This document shows, piece by piece, positions 43,836 through 52,188 of a stretch of DNA of 64,000 nucleotides. The position numbers and the translations under genes are program-made. The stretch spans positions 248,001-312,000 of the forward strand of contig NZ_RIAS01000006.1 of the NCBI RefSeq assembly GCF_003719335.1. The letters run 5' to 3'. Numbering within the stretch: position 1 is the first letter of the stretch; each line of letters opens with the position of its first letter. The DNA comes from Paenibacillus amylolyticus (lineage in GTDB: Bacteria; Bacillota; Bacilli; Paenibacillales; Paenibacillaceae). The notes under the pieces are model-generated. The model had not been told where the DNA came from. It saw nothing but the letters and a program-made list of their open reading frames with translations, and made no database searches.

Positions 43836-44216
43836 CTATGGCGTATTCACAAAATGGTGAGCGGGCCCGGATAAACGCTGCAAAATAAACGAATGCAACG
43901 GTTCTTCCACGCCAATTTGTGTCAACGCTTGATTCATACATGCAAGCCATGCCTCTGCTCGCTCGACCGTCACCTCAAAGTGCATATGACGAGCACGCAT
44001 CATGGGATGTCCGTAAGCCTCAGAGAACAATGCAGGACCACCAAAAAATTGAGATAGGAACATGTATTGTTTGTCCATTACCGGCGTAATATCTTCCGGG
44101 AAGAGAGGTGCTAGTTGTTCATTTTGCAATACGATTGGATAAAAAGCCTCCACCAGTGCCCGAACACCTTGTTCACCACCAAGATTGTCATAAATACTCA
44201 AACTGGAATTCATACT
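43836..44216 (-). CDS. Truncated haemoglobin (group II, YjbI-like)
   Basis: Heme protein of 126 residues. Family features are YDNLGGEQGVRALVEAFY at the start, FFGGPALFSEAYGHPMM and the proximal His in ARHMHF. Relatives bind O2 or NO and are linked to oxidative or nitrosative stress. The ATG at 44216 lies seven bases after AAAGGAGGG; an upstream in-frame ATG at 44336 has none. It is convergent or tandem with genes of unknown role, so its partner is unclear. Confidence 0.92.
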   Translation of the reverse strand, partial: SMNSSLSIYDNLGGEQGVRALVEAFYPIVLQNEQLAPLFPEDITPVMDKQYMFLSQFFGGPALFSEAYGHPMMRARHMHFEVTVERAEAWLACMNQALTQIGVEEPLHSFILQRLSGPAHHFVNTP

Positions 44217-44289
44217 TCTTCCCTCCTTTAATATGTCGAATTTTGTAATATAACACATTCTACATGAACATGATGAACAACAGATCAAC

Positions 44290-44311
44290 AAGCTGGCCCT
44301 AAAGGCCAGCA
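44290..44311. other. GC-rich hairpin upstream of the haemoglobin gene
   Basis: GCTGGCC and GGCCAGC around CTAAA. It may be a second terminator for the 31-residue gene or part of the haemoglobin leader. Confidence 0.4.
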
Positions 44312-44412
44312 TCTTTATTCTATCAAAAAAAACCAAAAAGTCCTATATCACATGAAAGATCAGATTTGACTAGAGCCTTACGTACCAAGGAGTTTCGGAA
44401 CAAAATGACAAA

Positions 44413-44440
44413 AAAAGCGCCAACCTTAAAGGCTGGCGCA
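44413..44440 (-). terminator. Terminator of the 31-residue protein gene
   Basis: GCGCCAACCTT pairs with AAGGCTGGCGC with one mismatch and a short loop; on the minus strand seven Us follow. It begins 13 bases after the stop codon. Confidence 0.88.
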
Positions 44441-44452
44441 TCACATATTACG

Positions 44453-44548
44453 TTAATAACTTCGCCAATCTTCCTCTTCAGTACGCACCAGCGAGGCACG
44501 TATCACATACACAAATGCACAGACCAGGACTCCGGCGACAAGACTCAT
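44453..44548 (-). CDS. 31-residue small membrane protein
   Basis: Open frame with ATG at 44548 and TAA at 44453, too short for routine gene calling. It is preceded by GGAGTG at six bases and followed by a strong terminator. The protein has one hydrophobic span (about 3-19, LVAGVLVCAFVYVI) and a charged tail (RTEEEDWRSY). The shape is like small regulatory or stress-linked membrane peptides. No family recognised. Confidence 0.65.
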   Translation of the reverse strand: MSLVAGVLVCAFVYVIRASLVRTEEEDWRSY

Positions 44549-44769
44549 GATCATCACTCCATCCTTATTGATTCCACCTTTATGGCAATTAGGTGACGTT
44601 CAGGCGTTTTTACCATTTTAGCATACATCATTCAAAAACACAGCCATTTTTGCAAGCGCTTTCCCAAGATTATTTTGTACTGTTTGTCCGATCTTTTTCA
44701 TATATTTATGGCAAAAGCTCCATCATGGACTGCGATTCCTGCATCTTAACCCTTAAAGGAGAGAAATTC

Positions 44770-46011
44770 ATGAATGTTCCAAAGCGCATCATGCAACTCC
44801 TGGTTATCCTTGCTCTCCTTTTCTTTTGTGTTCTGATGGCTTTGTATCCATCCGAAACCTGGCATGCCAGTGTGAGGGGACTATCGATCTGGTGGGATGT
44901 GCTATTCCCTTCCCTGTTTCCATTTCTGGTATTATCCGAGTTGCTTCTCGGTTTTGGTATTGTGCATTTTCTAGGTACATTGCTTAATCCACTTATGCGC
45001 CCAATATTCCGCGTTCCTGGAAGCGGTGGGTTTGTTTTTGCCGTAAGCTGTGCTTCAGGTTACCCTACAGGGGCTAAACTGACAGCACAATTATGGGAAC
45101 AGAAATTGGTCACACGAGAGGAAGGCGAGCGCCTGGTTGCTTTCACTACCTCATCTGACCCGATCTTTATGATCGGAGCAGTATCTGTAGGATTTTTCCA
45201 TAATACCTCTATCGCGCCAATTCTCGTGGCATCCCATTACTTGGCAGCTATTCTTGTAGGGGTGCTCATGCGTTTTCACGGTCGTCCCACTGCAGCTCTA
45301 CCGTCCGAGTCCCCTCCCGCTCACGGATTGCATCGCAACCGTTTCTTGAATGCCATCTATGCGATGCACGAAGCGAGACAAGCCGATGGACGGACCTTAG
45401 GGGAATTGCTTCGGCACGCCATCTCCTCTTCCCTCCGGCTTATTATTATCGTAGGCGGGCTCGTTGTATTCTTCTCCGTCATTATGGAATTATTGGTACA
45501 GACCGGCTGGCTAGGCATACTATACACCCTAACGGAGCAAGGACTTCAACTTGCCGGTTTACTCCCATCCCTGTCCCACAGTCTCGTCGGCGGATTATTT
45601 GAGGTGACGCTTGGAGCCAAAGAAGCCGGAACGGCATCCACTTCCATTCCTCTCGTTTTCAAAGTTGCTACGGCTGCGTTTGTACTTTCCTGGGGCGGAT
45701 TATCTGTGCATGCGCAAATTATGAGCGTGTTAAGCAATACACCAATGCGATACGGGCCTTTTCTACTGGCTCGAACAATTCATGCGGCAGTGGCACCGCT
45801 CCTTGTCATTTTGTTATGGCCGCTGATCATGAGCAAATCAGCCTCGCCTGCATTTTCGGAAAATACGTTGGTCCCTTCGATCTCTACACACACACCCGGA
45901 TGGAATGTCATTGGAATAACCGGAATTAAGGTGTTCGTTGGTATGCTCGCTATCCTCTTATGTCTTGCCTGGATTCGTTCTTACCTGATGCCCAAACGGA
46001 GCGAAAAATAG
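44770..46011 (+). CDS. ylbJ: Sporulation integral membrane protein YlbJ
   Basis: Polytopic membrane protein of 413 residues with about eight spans and the Nucleoside-recognition (Gate)-type pattern: SCASGYPTGAKLTAQLWE, FTTSSDPIFMIGAV. In B. subtilis YlbJ is made in the mother cell under sigma-E and is needed for spore resistance. AAAGGAG lies before the ATG at 44770; the frame continues upstream to 44593 without a better start. Followed by nadK after 103 bp, probably a separate unit. Confidence 0.9.
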   Translation: MNVPKRIMQLLVILALLFFCVLMALYPSETWHASVRGLSIWWDVLFPSLFPFLVLSELLLGFGIVHFLGTLLNPLMRPIFRVPGSGGFVFAVSCASGYPTGAKLTAQLWEQKLVTREEGERLVAFTTSSDPIFMIGAVSVGFFHNTSIAPILVASHYLAAILVGVLMRFHGRPTAALPSESPPAHGLHRNRFLNAIYAMHEARQADGRTLGELLRHAISSSLRLIIIVGGLVVFFSVIMELLVQTGWLGILYTLTEQGLQLAGLLPSLSHSLVGGLFEVTLGAKEAGTASTSIPLVFKVATAAFVLSWGGLSVHAQIMSVLSNTPMRYGPFLLARTIHAAVAPLLVILLWPLIMSKSASPAFSENTLVPSISTHTPGWNVIGITGIKVFVGMLAILLCLAWIRSYLMPKRSEK

Positions 46012-46114
46012 GGCTTTGTCCAGATCGTATACCCAGAAGTTTGAATCGGACGTTGTGTTCTGGCGCGGAATTGATTATCATCGGTAGTATAATGACCACA
46101 AAGGAGCTTTCATC

Positions 46115-46918
46115 TTGAGATACTATGTTCAAGACCGCGGAGACCAGTTATCGATTGATCTCAGTCAGCAGTTTCATGCGCTGGCGAAGGAAGAAGGATT
46201 CAAGCTGGATGCAGAATCGCCGGAGATTGTCATCTCCATCGGAGGCGATGGAACGATGCTTCAAGCTTTTCACAATTTCATCGACCGCATTCCGGATATT
46301 GCTTTTGTTGGGGTTCATACGGGCCATCTCGGTTTCTATGCCGATTGGAAGAAGGAAGAATTAAGGGAATTGATTCGACTTATGAGTGGTAAAGGTGATC
46401 CTGATCTCCTTAAACCGCGTATTGTGAAGTATCCATTGCTCGAACTGGAGATTCGTAAAAAGTCAGGCAATGCCTCGTACATCGCTCTGAATGAATTTAC
46501 GTTAAAAGGGGTAGACGGTACCGTTGTGGCACAAGTGGACATCAATGACGTTACATTTGAGATGTTCCGGGGGGATGGGATCTGTGTTTCCACTCCTTCA
46601 GGTAGTACGGCGTACAACAAAGCACTCGGCGGAGCCATGGTGCATCCAACGATCGAAGCCATTCAGATTGCTGAGATTGCTTCCATTAATAACCGTGTCT
46701 ACCGGACGCTCGGTTCACCTGTCATTTTGCCCAAGCATCACCATTGTGACATTTTCTCACGCAAAGATCAGCGTCTGTTGCTAACCATTGATCACGTCAA
46801 TGTCATGGTTGAGGATCTGATCTCCGTTCGCTGCCAGGTCTCTGAGCAGAAGGTCAGCTTTGCGCGTTTTCGCCCATATCCGTTCTGGAACCGGGTTCGC
46901 ACTGCCTTTCTTGATTAG
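46115..46918 (+). CDS. nadK: NAD kinase
   Basis: Cytoplasmic enzyme of 267 residues that phosphorylates NAD to NADP. The diagnostic GGDGTML is at 43-49 and the second motif ALNEFTLKG is near 128. SGSTAYNKALGG completes the NAD-binding set. It starts with TTG at 46115, eight bases after AAAGGAG. NADP supply fits with zwf and gnd a few kb away, although they are not in the same operon. Confidence 0.95.
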   Translation: MRYYVQDRGDQLSIDLSQQFHALAKEEGFKLDAESPEIVISIGGDGTMLQAFHNFIDRIPDIAFVGVHTGHLGFYADWKKEELRELIRLMSGKGDPDLLKPRIVKYPLLELEIRKKSGNASYIALNEFTLKGVDGTVVAQVDINDVTFEMFRGDGICVSTPSGSTAYNKALGGAMVHPTIEAIQIAEIASINNRVYRTLGSPVILPKHHHCDIFSRKDQRLLLTIDHVNVMVEDLISVRCQVSEQKVSFARFRPYPFWNRVRTAFLD

Positions 46919-46961
46919 GCCAACATGTCGGCTGACTAACAAAAATGATGTATGCGCACCA

Positions 46962-46992
46962 AAAAAGCGGTCCTTCTCAGGAACCGCTTTTT
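46962..46992. terminator. Bidirectional terminator, shared with the last codons of yutD
   Basis: AAAAAGCGGT (46962-46971) pairs with ACCGCTTTTT (46983-46992). The right arm lies within the final codons of yutD (stop at 46977-46979). Confidence 0.88.
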
Positions 46993-47417
46993 GCTTTGGC
47001 TTGTGGCTGCTCTTTGCACTTCTGAAGTACGAAGTAGGCACAGCCAAAATTACAATACTCGTTGATGTAATCCACAAGATAAGAGATGGTTGAATCCTTC
47101 GTTGCTTTGGGATGATTGTCTCGATAAAAGCCTTTAAGTCTAAGCTGGCTATATCCCCAGTCACCAATAATATAGTCGTAACGCTCCAGCACTTCGCTGT
47201 ACCGGTCACGGAACACTTCGGGGTTCCAACCCTGTTTGTGGTTCTGTACAATTTCATAATTTTTGCCGCCGACTTGAACAATGACTGGTGCCTTAGGCTT
47301 TTCCTGCTCCTGTACAGACTGCTGTTCCGTTTCCGGCAGCTGTTGCTCGGTCTGTTGCTCGTTCTCCAGCTGTTCTTCCGTGTTTTTGTTCTGTTCCAAT
47401 CCGGATTCCTCCATCAC
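46977..47417 (-). CDS. yutD: YutD family protein (DUF1027)
   Basis: Cytoplasmic protein of 146 residues. The YutD domain (about 45-130; [41 protein letters not shown]) is preceded by a Gln/Glu-rich low-complexity segment of about 40 residues ([20 protein letters not shown]). Function unknown. Its ATG overlaps the lipA stop (ATGA), and lipA-yutD linkage is conserved in Bacillus. Confidence 0.9.
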   Translation of the reverse strand: MMEESGLEQNKNTEEQLENEQQTEQQLPETEQQSVQEQEKPKAPVIVQVGGKNYEIVQNHKQGWNPEVFRDRYSEVLERYDYIIGDWGYSQLRLKGFYRDNHPKATKDSTISYLVDYINEYCNFGCAYFVLQKCKEQPQAKAKSGS

Positions 47418-48313
47418 GCGTGTGTTGCCGCCTGTTCCGTATGCTGATTCGCTGATTTTACCTGTTCATGGGCATGATAAGAACTGCGTACCATTGGACC
47501 GGATTCGACGTGACTGAATCCACGCTTCAATCCTTCTTGTTTCAATGCCGCAAATTCTTCAGGCGGATAATACTTCTCAACAAACAGATGTTTCTCGGAT
47601 GGCTGTAAATACTGACCGATCGTCATAATGTCACAGTTCACCGCACGAAGATCATCCATCGTTGCCAAAATTTCGTTATATTCTTCACCTACACCGAGCA
47701 TAATACTCGATTTCGTTGGGATGTTAGGTTGCATCTCTTTGGCACGAGCGAGCAATTCCAGTGAACGTTTATACTTGGCTTTGGCACGCACTTTGTCTGA
47801 CAACCGTTCAACGGTTTCGATGTTATGGTTCAAAATATCCGGCTTAGCATCCATAACGATCTGCAGTGAATCCCGATCCCCCATAAAATCCGGAATAAGC
47901 ACTTCCACACTGCATAGTGGCAGACGCTTGCGTACGGCTTTCACCGTTTCGGCAAAAATGGTCGCTCCTCCGTCCTTCAAATCATCCCGGGCCACACTTG
48001 TAATGACACAATGTTGCAGATTCATTTGCTCAGCTGCTTCAGCCACACGTTCCGGTTCCTGTAAATCGAGTTCGGTAGGCAAACCGGTATTGACCGCGCA
48101 AAATCGGCATGCTCTTGTACAAATATCGCCCAAAATCATAAAAGTCGCTGTTCGATTCGCCCAGCATTCATAAATATTCGGACACCGTGCTTCCTCACAT
48201 ACGGTATGCAATGTTTTGGAACGCATCATGTTTTTAATTTCCTGATAGTTATCTCCGGTTGTCAATTTGATCCGAATCCAGTCCGGTTTCGGTTCTTTAA
48301 CACGTTTAGCCAA
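47414..48313 (-). CDS. lipA: Lipoyl synthase LipA
   Basis: Radical-SAM enzyme of 299 residues that inserts two sulfurs into protein-bound octanoate to form lipoate. It carries both [4Fe-4S] sites: the auxiliary cluster cysteines 39, 44 and 50 and the radical-SAM cysteines 65, 69 and 72 (CTRACRFC). It starts with TTG at 48313 after AGAAGG. First gene of the lipA-yutD pair. Confidence 0.97.
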   Translation of the reverse strand: MAKRVKEPKPDWIRIKLTTGDNYQEIKNMMRSKTLHTVCEEARCPNIYECWANRTATFMILGDICTRACRFCAVNTGLPTELDLQEPERVAEAAEQMNLQHCVITSVARDDLKDGGATIFAETVKAVRKRLPLCSVEVLIPDFMGDRDSLQIVMDAKPDILNHNIETVERLSDKVRAKAKYKRSLELLARAKEMQPNIPTKSSIMLGVGEEYNEILATMDDLRAVNCDIMTIGQYLQPSEKHLFVEKYYPPEEFAALKQEGLKRGFSHVESGPMVRSSYHAHEQVKSANQHTEQAATHA

Positions 48314-48513
48314 TGCATAAACCTTCTTTCTACTGAAGTTAGGCTGTTGCTCGGAACATATTATACCATGAAAGGCTTGGAAAAACCCCCATTTGTCACA
48401 TCTTGTGCTTACACAACGAAATGGATAAAAACAGAACGTTTGAAGAACGCTAAGATATAGCTTGATTTATCGGGCATAAGCGCATCATCTTAACGGAAAG
48501 GGGCTGCTTCCCT

Positions 48514-49587
48514 GTGCAACATCAGTGGATACTCCGTAATACGCACAGCTTTTGCATCAAAACGTTACTCGCAGGCGCGATGCTTCTCCCATTCCTGCCT
48601 GCTGATGTTTACGGAGAGTCTGTCCAGAAAACAACGAACCAAACCCAAGCTTCAGAGCCCAAAGCAGCCGACATTTTCGCTGCACGTCGGCATCTGTATG
48701 AAAGCATTGGTCAGATGACCCAAGTTCCATGGTACAGGCTGGCCGCCATTGATCAGTATGAACGAACGATTACACGAGCACATCCCAAGGATCGCAAACA
48801 TCCTGAACGTTTGACTGGTATTTTCTTGACCTCTCCGGCTTGGAGAGGGTGGTTGAATCCGGATGAGACAGACCAGCATCCCCAATCGATTCTTTTTTTC
48901 AACGGAAAAGGCAGAGATGGTTCAGGAGACGGGATTGCGGACCCGAACAATGATTTGGATGTACTCTACAGCATGGCGTCAATCATCCAGCAATACGGAA
49001 ACAAATCGGAGGACTTTGGCATTGGACTATGGGAGTACTATCACAATTCGAGAGCCGTGCAACGAATTCAGCAATTTGCGAAATTATATGAGCATTTTGA
49101 CAACCTCGATCTATTCGGACATGCCTTTCCTGTTCCTTTGGGTACCAATTATTCCTATCGCAGCACATGGGGAACCAAACGCAGCTGGGGTGGATATCGC
49201 ATTCATGAAGGTACCGATATTTTTGCTCCACATGGTCTGCCTGTTCGCAGTACATGTTACGGCATTGTGGAGATTAAAGGCTGGAATCCATTCGGCGGAT
49301 GGCGGATTGGTATTCGGGATTTGAACAATCATTATCATTATTACGCTCACTTGTCCGGCTTTGATAAAGGGGTTCGGATCGGTGATGTGGTTACTCCTGG
49401 TCAGGTTGTAGGCTGGGTTGGCAGCTCTGGCTACGGCAAGCCGGGAACTCAAGGTAAATTCCCTCCGCATCTTCATTACGGCATTTACCGGGACAGTGGT
49501 CTGCATGAATGGTCTTTCGATCCCTATCCGTTACTTAGACACTGGGAACAGGAAGAACGAAGCCAGAGAAACAAGAAGAGTAAATAA
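48514..49587 (+). CDS. lytH: M23 family metallopeptidase, LytH-like
   Basis: Secreted or spore-compartment peptidase of 357 residues. A signal segment covers about 14-34, and the M23 (LytM) domain lies in the C-terminal third. Zinc ligands are His231 and Asp235 (HEGTD) and His321 of PPHLHYG, with His319 as catalytic partner. In B. subtilis LytH cuts L-Ala-D-Glu bonds during spore cortex maturation and lies beside lipA and yunB, the same order as here. The GTG start at 48514 follows GGAAAGGGG. Confidence 0.85.
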   Translation: MQHQWILRNTHSFCIKTLLAGAMLLPFLPADVYGESVQKTTNQTQASEPKAADIFAARRHLYESIGQMTQVPWYRLAAIDQYERTITRAHPKDRKHPERLTGIFLTSPAWRGWLNPDETDQHPQSILFFNGKGRDGSGDGIADPNNDLDVLYSMASIIQQYGNKSEDFGIGLWEYYHNSRAVQRIQQFAKLYEHFDNLDLFGHAFPVPLGTNYSYRSTWGTKRSWGGYRIHEGTDIFAPHGLPVRSTCYGIVEIKGWNPFGGWRIGIRDLNNHYHYYAHLSGFDKGVRIGDVVTPGQVVGWVGSSGYGKPGTQGKFPPHLHYGIYRDSGLHEWSFDPYPLLRHWEQEERSQRNKKSK

Positions 49588-49625
49588 AAGGCGGGCAGCA
49601 TACATCTTGTTGAATATGTGCTCAG

Positions 49626-49663
49626 AAAGGGGAACCTCTGCGATTCACGCGAGGTTCCCCTTT
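49626..49663. terminator. Bidirectional terminator between lytH and yunB
   Basis: AAAGGGGAACCTC and GAGGTTCCCCTTT form a 13 bp stem, with a second pair GCG/CGC inside. The flanking genes converge here. Confidence 0.9.
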
Positions 49664-49715
49664 CTCTGTCTATGGTTGAGCTTGAGGAGATATTGCAAGC
49701 AAGAAATTCAGCGGC

Positions 49716-50672
49716 TCAATGCCCATTTTGTCCGGACTGGAAACTCCCGTTCAGATCAGGCGGGTCCAGTTCAAGTTCAAGCCCGTTTGACTGTGTATTG
49801 CTTCCCGGCGCTTGCTGCGGACTTGGAATCTGTGGCTGATTACCTGGTGTCTCACCACTATTGCGCGCGCCATTTCCATTCCCATTATCATTACCATTGT
49901 TTGTACCACTCCCACTCCCCGTGTGACCATTACCGCCGCTAGATACACCTGTCTGCCCAGAAGGCAACGCGATTGCGGGAGCATTACTGCCATTGCTTCC
50001 GACAGGCCTACCCTGATTATCGTAATAATACATCGGTACATCACCAACAACGAGTAAATATGAGATAGGGATTTCGGTATCTACGGTCTCAGGTTCCATG
50101 TCAAAAGGCACTACAACGGCAACCTCAGCAATGATGTGGATATATACCTCGACCAGAATCATGTTAATACCTGCATTCTGCTGACGGGTGTTCAGGTCAA
50201 CCTTTACAGCCCCCTGAGGTTCAATACGAACGGGGATGCTTGGGCCAAATGAAGCCATAACCGGGCTGCCCAGCACCTGCCCCAGGGGAATTTTTTCTTT
50301 TAACATATGCACGTTCTGAAGGGTAGACTGCACGACATTCATCGTACTTGCCGTGATGCGCATATGCTCGTTATAGTTCAGCATGAAACCTGAAACTTTG
50401 CCCGCCGTGTCAGTTTTCCAATCAATCAAACCTTCCGTTGTCTTGCCTTCAGCAACCTGAGCCGTAATTGCTTTATTAATCGCTTCAGTTGCAATCTGCT
50501 TCACCCTGATCTTGGCCAAGTGCATAATAGGCGGCTTCATCTTTTTGTCCACGTATGCAAAGCCTTGCATCAAACAAAATATAGCTACGAGCAAAGCAAT
50601 TAACCATACTTTCCGCTTGCCGCTTGGCGGCTTAGACCGCCGTCTACGGCTTCGCCATCTCTTTCGCATCAT
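49716..50672 (-). CDS. yunB: Sporulation protein YunB
   Basis: Membrane-anchored protein of 318 residues. A very basic N-terminus (RKRWRSRRRR) precedes one span (about 22-39) and the conserved YunB region (45-215; IRVKQIATEAINKAI, YNEHMRITASTMN). From about 220 an unusual tail rich in Gly, Asn, Pro and Gln replaces any known domain; the B. subtilis protein, about 250 residues, lacks it. YunB is sigma-E dependent and needed for sporulation. RBS GGGAGGGACG precedes the ATG. Confidence 0.9.
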   Translation of the reverse strand: MMRKRWRSRRRRSKPPSGKRKVWLIALLVAIFCLMQGFAYVDKKMKPPIMHLAKIRVKQIATEAINKAITAQVAEGKTTEGLIDWKTDTAGKVSGFMLNYNEHMRITASTMNVVQSTLQNVHMLKEKIPLGQVLGSPVMASFGPSIPVRIEPQGAVKVDLNTRQQNAGINMILVEVYIHIIAEVAVVVPFDMEPETVDTEIPISYLLVVGDVPMYYYDNQGRPVGSNGSNAPAIALPSGQTGVSSGGNGHTGSGSGTNNGNDNGNGNGARNSGETPGNQPQIPSPQQAPGSNTQSNGLELELDPPDLNGSFQSGQNGH

Positions 50673-50824
50673 CGGAGCGTCCCTCCCCTGCGGGATGAGC
50701 CATAGGCTTATATGTTATCCATATGCAATGTTGTCCTGAAAAAGAAGGACAGCACTCTGTAATGCACGACGGAGTAGTCTGATCGGTACATCCGCAGGTT
50801 GTACAAATCAGGCTGCTCCGGGCA

Positions 50825-50878
50825 CAAAAAAACCTTCCGCCCGTGGCAGATATGCCATCTGCACAGGCGAAAGGTTTT
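50825..50878 (-). terminator. Terminator of gnd
   Basis: AAAACCTT and AAGGTTTT outer arms with further pairing CGCC(C)GTG/CAC(A)GGCG and a TGGCAGA/TCTGC inner part. A long A-run on the plus strand supplies the U-tract. Confidence 0.85.
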
Positions 50879-50923
50879 ACTTTTCACAAATGAGGAATCT
50901 TTAGGTTTGGTCTAATGAACAGA

Positions 50924-51817
50924 TTAATTTTTTTCAACCGCATGTCCGCCGAATTCGTTACGCAGGGCTGCAACGACTTTACCAGTGAACGTATCGGTTT
51001 CCAGGGAACGATAACGCATCAGCAAGGACAGGGCGATAACCGGTGTAGCCGTTTGAAGGTCAAATGCTGTTTCAACAGTCCAGCGGCCTTCGCCGGAGGA
51101 GTGCATAACCCCTTTGATTTCATCCAGGTTAGCATCCTTGGAGAACGCACGCTCTGTCAACTCCATCAGCCAAGAACGGATTACGGAACCGTTGTTCCAT
51201 ACACGCGCAACTTGTTCAAAGTCGAAGTCAAATCCGCTTTTCTCCAATACGTCGAAGCCTTCACCAATGGAAGCCATCATGCCGTACTCGATTCCGTTAT
51301 GCACCATTTTGAGGAAGTGACCGCTGCCTGCTTTACCCGCGTACAGATAACCGTTTTCTACGGAAGTGTCTTTGAAAGCCGGCTCAACGATCGCCCAAGC
51401 TTCCGGATCTCCACCGATCATGTAACATGCACCGTTACGCGCACCTTCCATACCGCCTGAAGTTCCTGCATCCATGTAGTGAATGCCTTGTGGTTTCAGC
51501 TGTTCGTAACGACGAATGGACTCTTTGTAGTGAGAGTTCCCTGCTTCGATGATAATGTCACCTTTGGACAGCAACGGGCTTACTTCAGCCAGTACAGCAT
51601 CCACTACATTGTGAGGAACCATGATCCACAGCACGCGTGGAGATTCCAAGGATTCAACCATTTCTTTGTATGAGGAAACGCCTTGAGCGCCGTATTCTTT
51701 CATTTCTTTAACCGCTTCTGCATTCAGGTCAAAGGCAACCACTTCGTGTTTGTGATCAATCAGGTTTCTACCCAGGTTCAAGCCCATTTTTCCGAGTCCG
51801 ATAAGTCCAAGTTTCAT
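50924..51817 (-). CDS. gnd: 6-phosphogluconate dehydrogenase, short type
   Basis: Oxidative pentose phosphate enzyme of 297 residues that converts 6-phosphogluconate to ribulose 5-phosphate and CO2 with reduction of NAD(P). The N-terminal Rossmann motif is GLIGLGKMGLNLG. Substrate-site motifs are DAGTSGGMEGA and the KMVHNGIEYGMM lysine/asparagine. This is the short (about 300-residue) class, often NAD-preferring, not the 470-residue E. coli-type enzyme. GGAGG precedes the ATG by eight bases. It lies downstream of zwf on the same strand with a 371 bp gap. Confidence 0.93.
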   Translation of the reverse strand: MKLGLIGLGKMGLNLGRNLIDHKHEVVAFDLNAEAVKEMKEYGAQGVSSYKEMVESLESPRVLWIMVPHNVVDAVLAEVSPLLSKGDIIIEAGNSHYKESIRRYEQLKPQGIHYMDAGTSGGMEGARNGACYMIGGDPEAWAIVEPAFKDTSVENGYLYAGKAGSGHFLKMVHNGIEYGMMASIGEGFDVLEKSGFDFDFEQVARVWNNGSVIRSWLMELTERAFSKDANLDEIKGVMHSSGEGRWTVETAFDLQTATPVIALSLLMRYRSLETDTFTGKVVAALRNEFGGHAVEKN

Positions 51818-52188
51818 GATAAAATCCTCCTATTTATGCAAATGTTTAGTATTCAAATTGTTCAATGAAAGTAGTTCCTGGCCATGCAGCAAATTCCCGT
51901 TACGGTTACGAATCGTTCCTTCGAGCGCTGTTATCCCCAGATTTTTTTGATCTCCTTTGATAAGGAGAAAATCCGGTGATAAAGGCGCACGCTTCGCTTC
52001 TTCGGAATCGATTTCGTCCCCTCCACTCTCTTTGCTGTCAAACGAAACACTTTAAAAGGAACAATCATCTATATATAAAATGTTTGCGGCCTTCTGGCTG
52101 GATAAGCTAGAAGGGCTTATGCAAAATTGGAACGGTATAATTTAAAGCAATGAAATATTTTGAAAATAGTTGAGGAATGTTTCCTCTC
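51818..52188 (-). other. Spacer between zwf and gnd
   Basis: No gene. Hairpin arms GGCCTTCTGGC/GCTAGAAGGGC at about 52089-52116 may end zwf transcription, though the U-tract is poor. TCTCCTT/AAGGAGA (51951-51968) is a perfect 7 bp stem with a TGAT loop in the leader of gnd. No riboswitch class recognised. Confidence 0.45.

Noticed and set aside
51951-51968. Terminator or riboswitch between zwf and gnd
   Set aside because: A short perfect stem without a U-run on the minus strand and without conserved riboswitch sequence.
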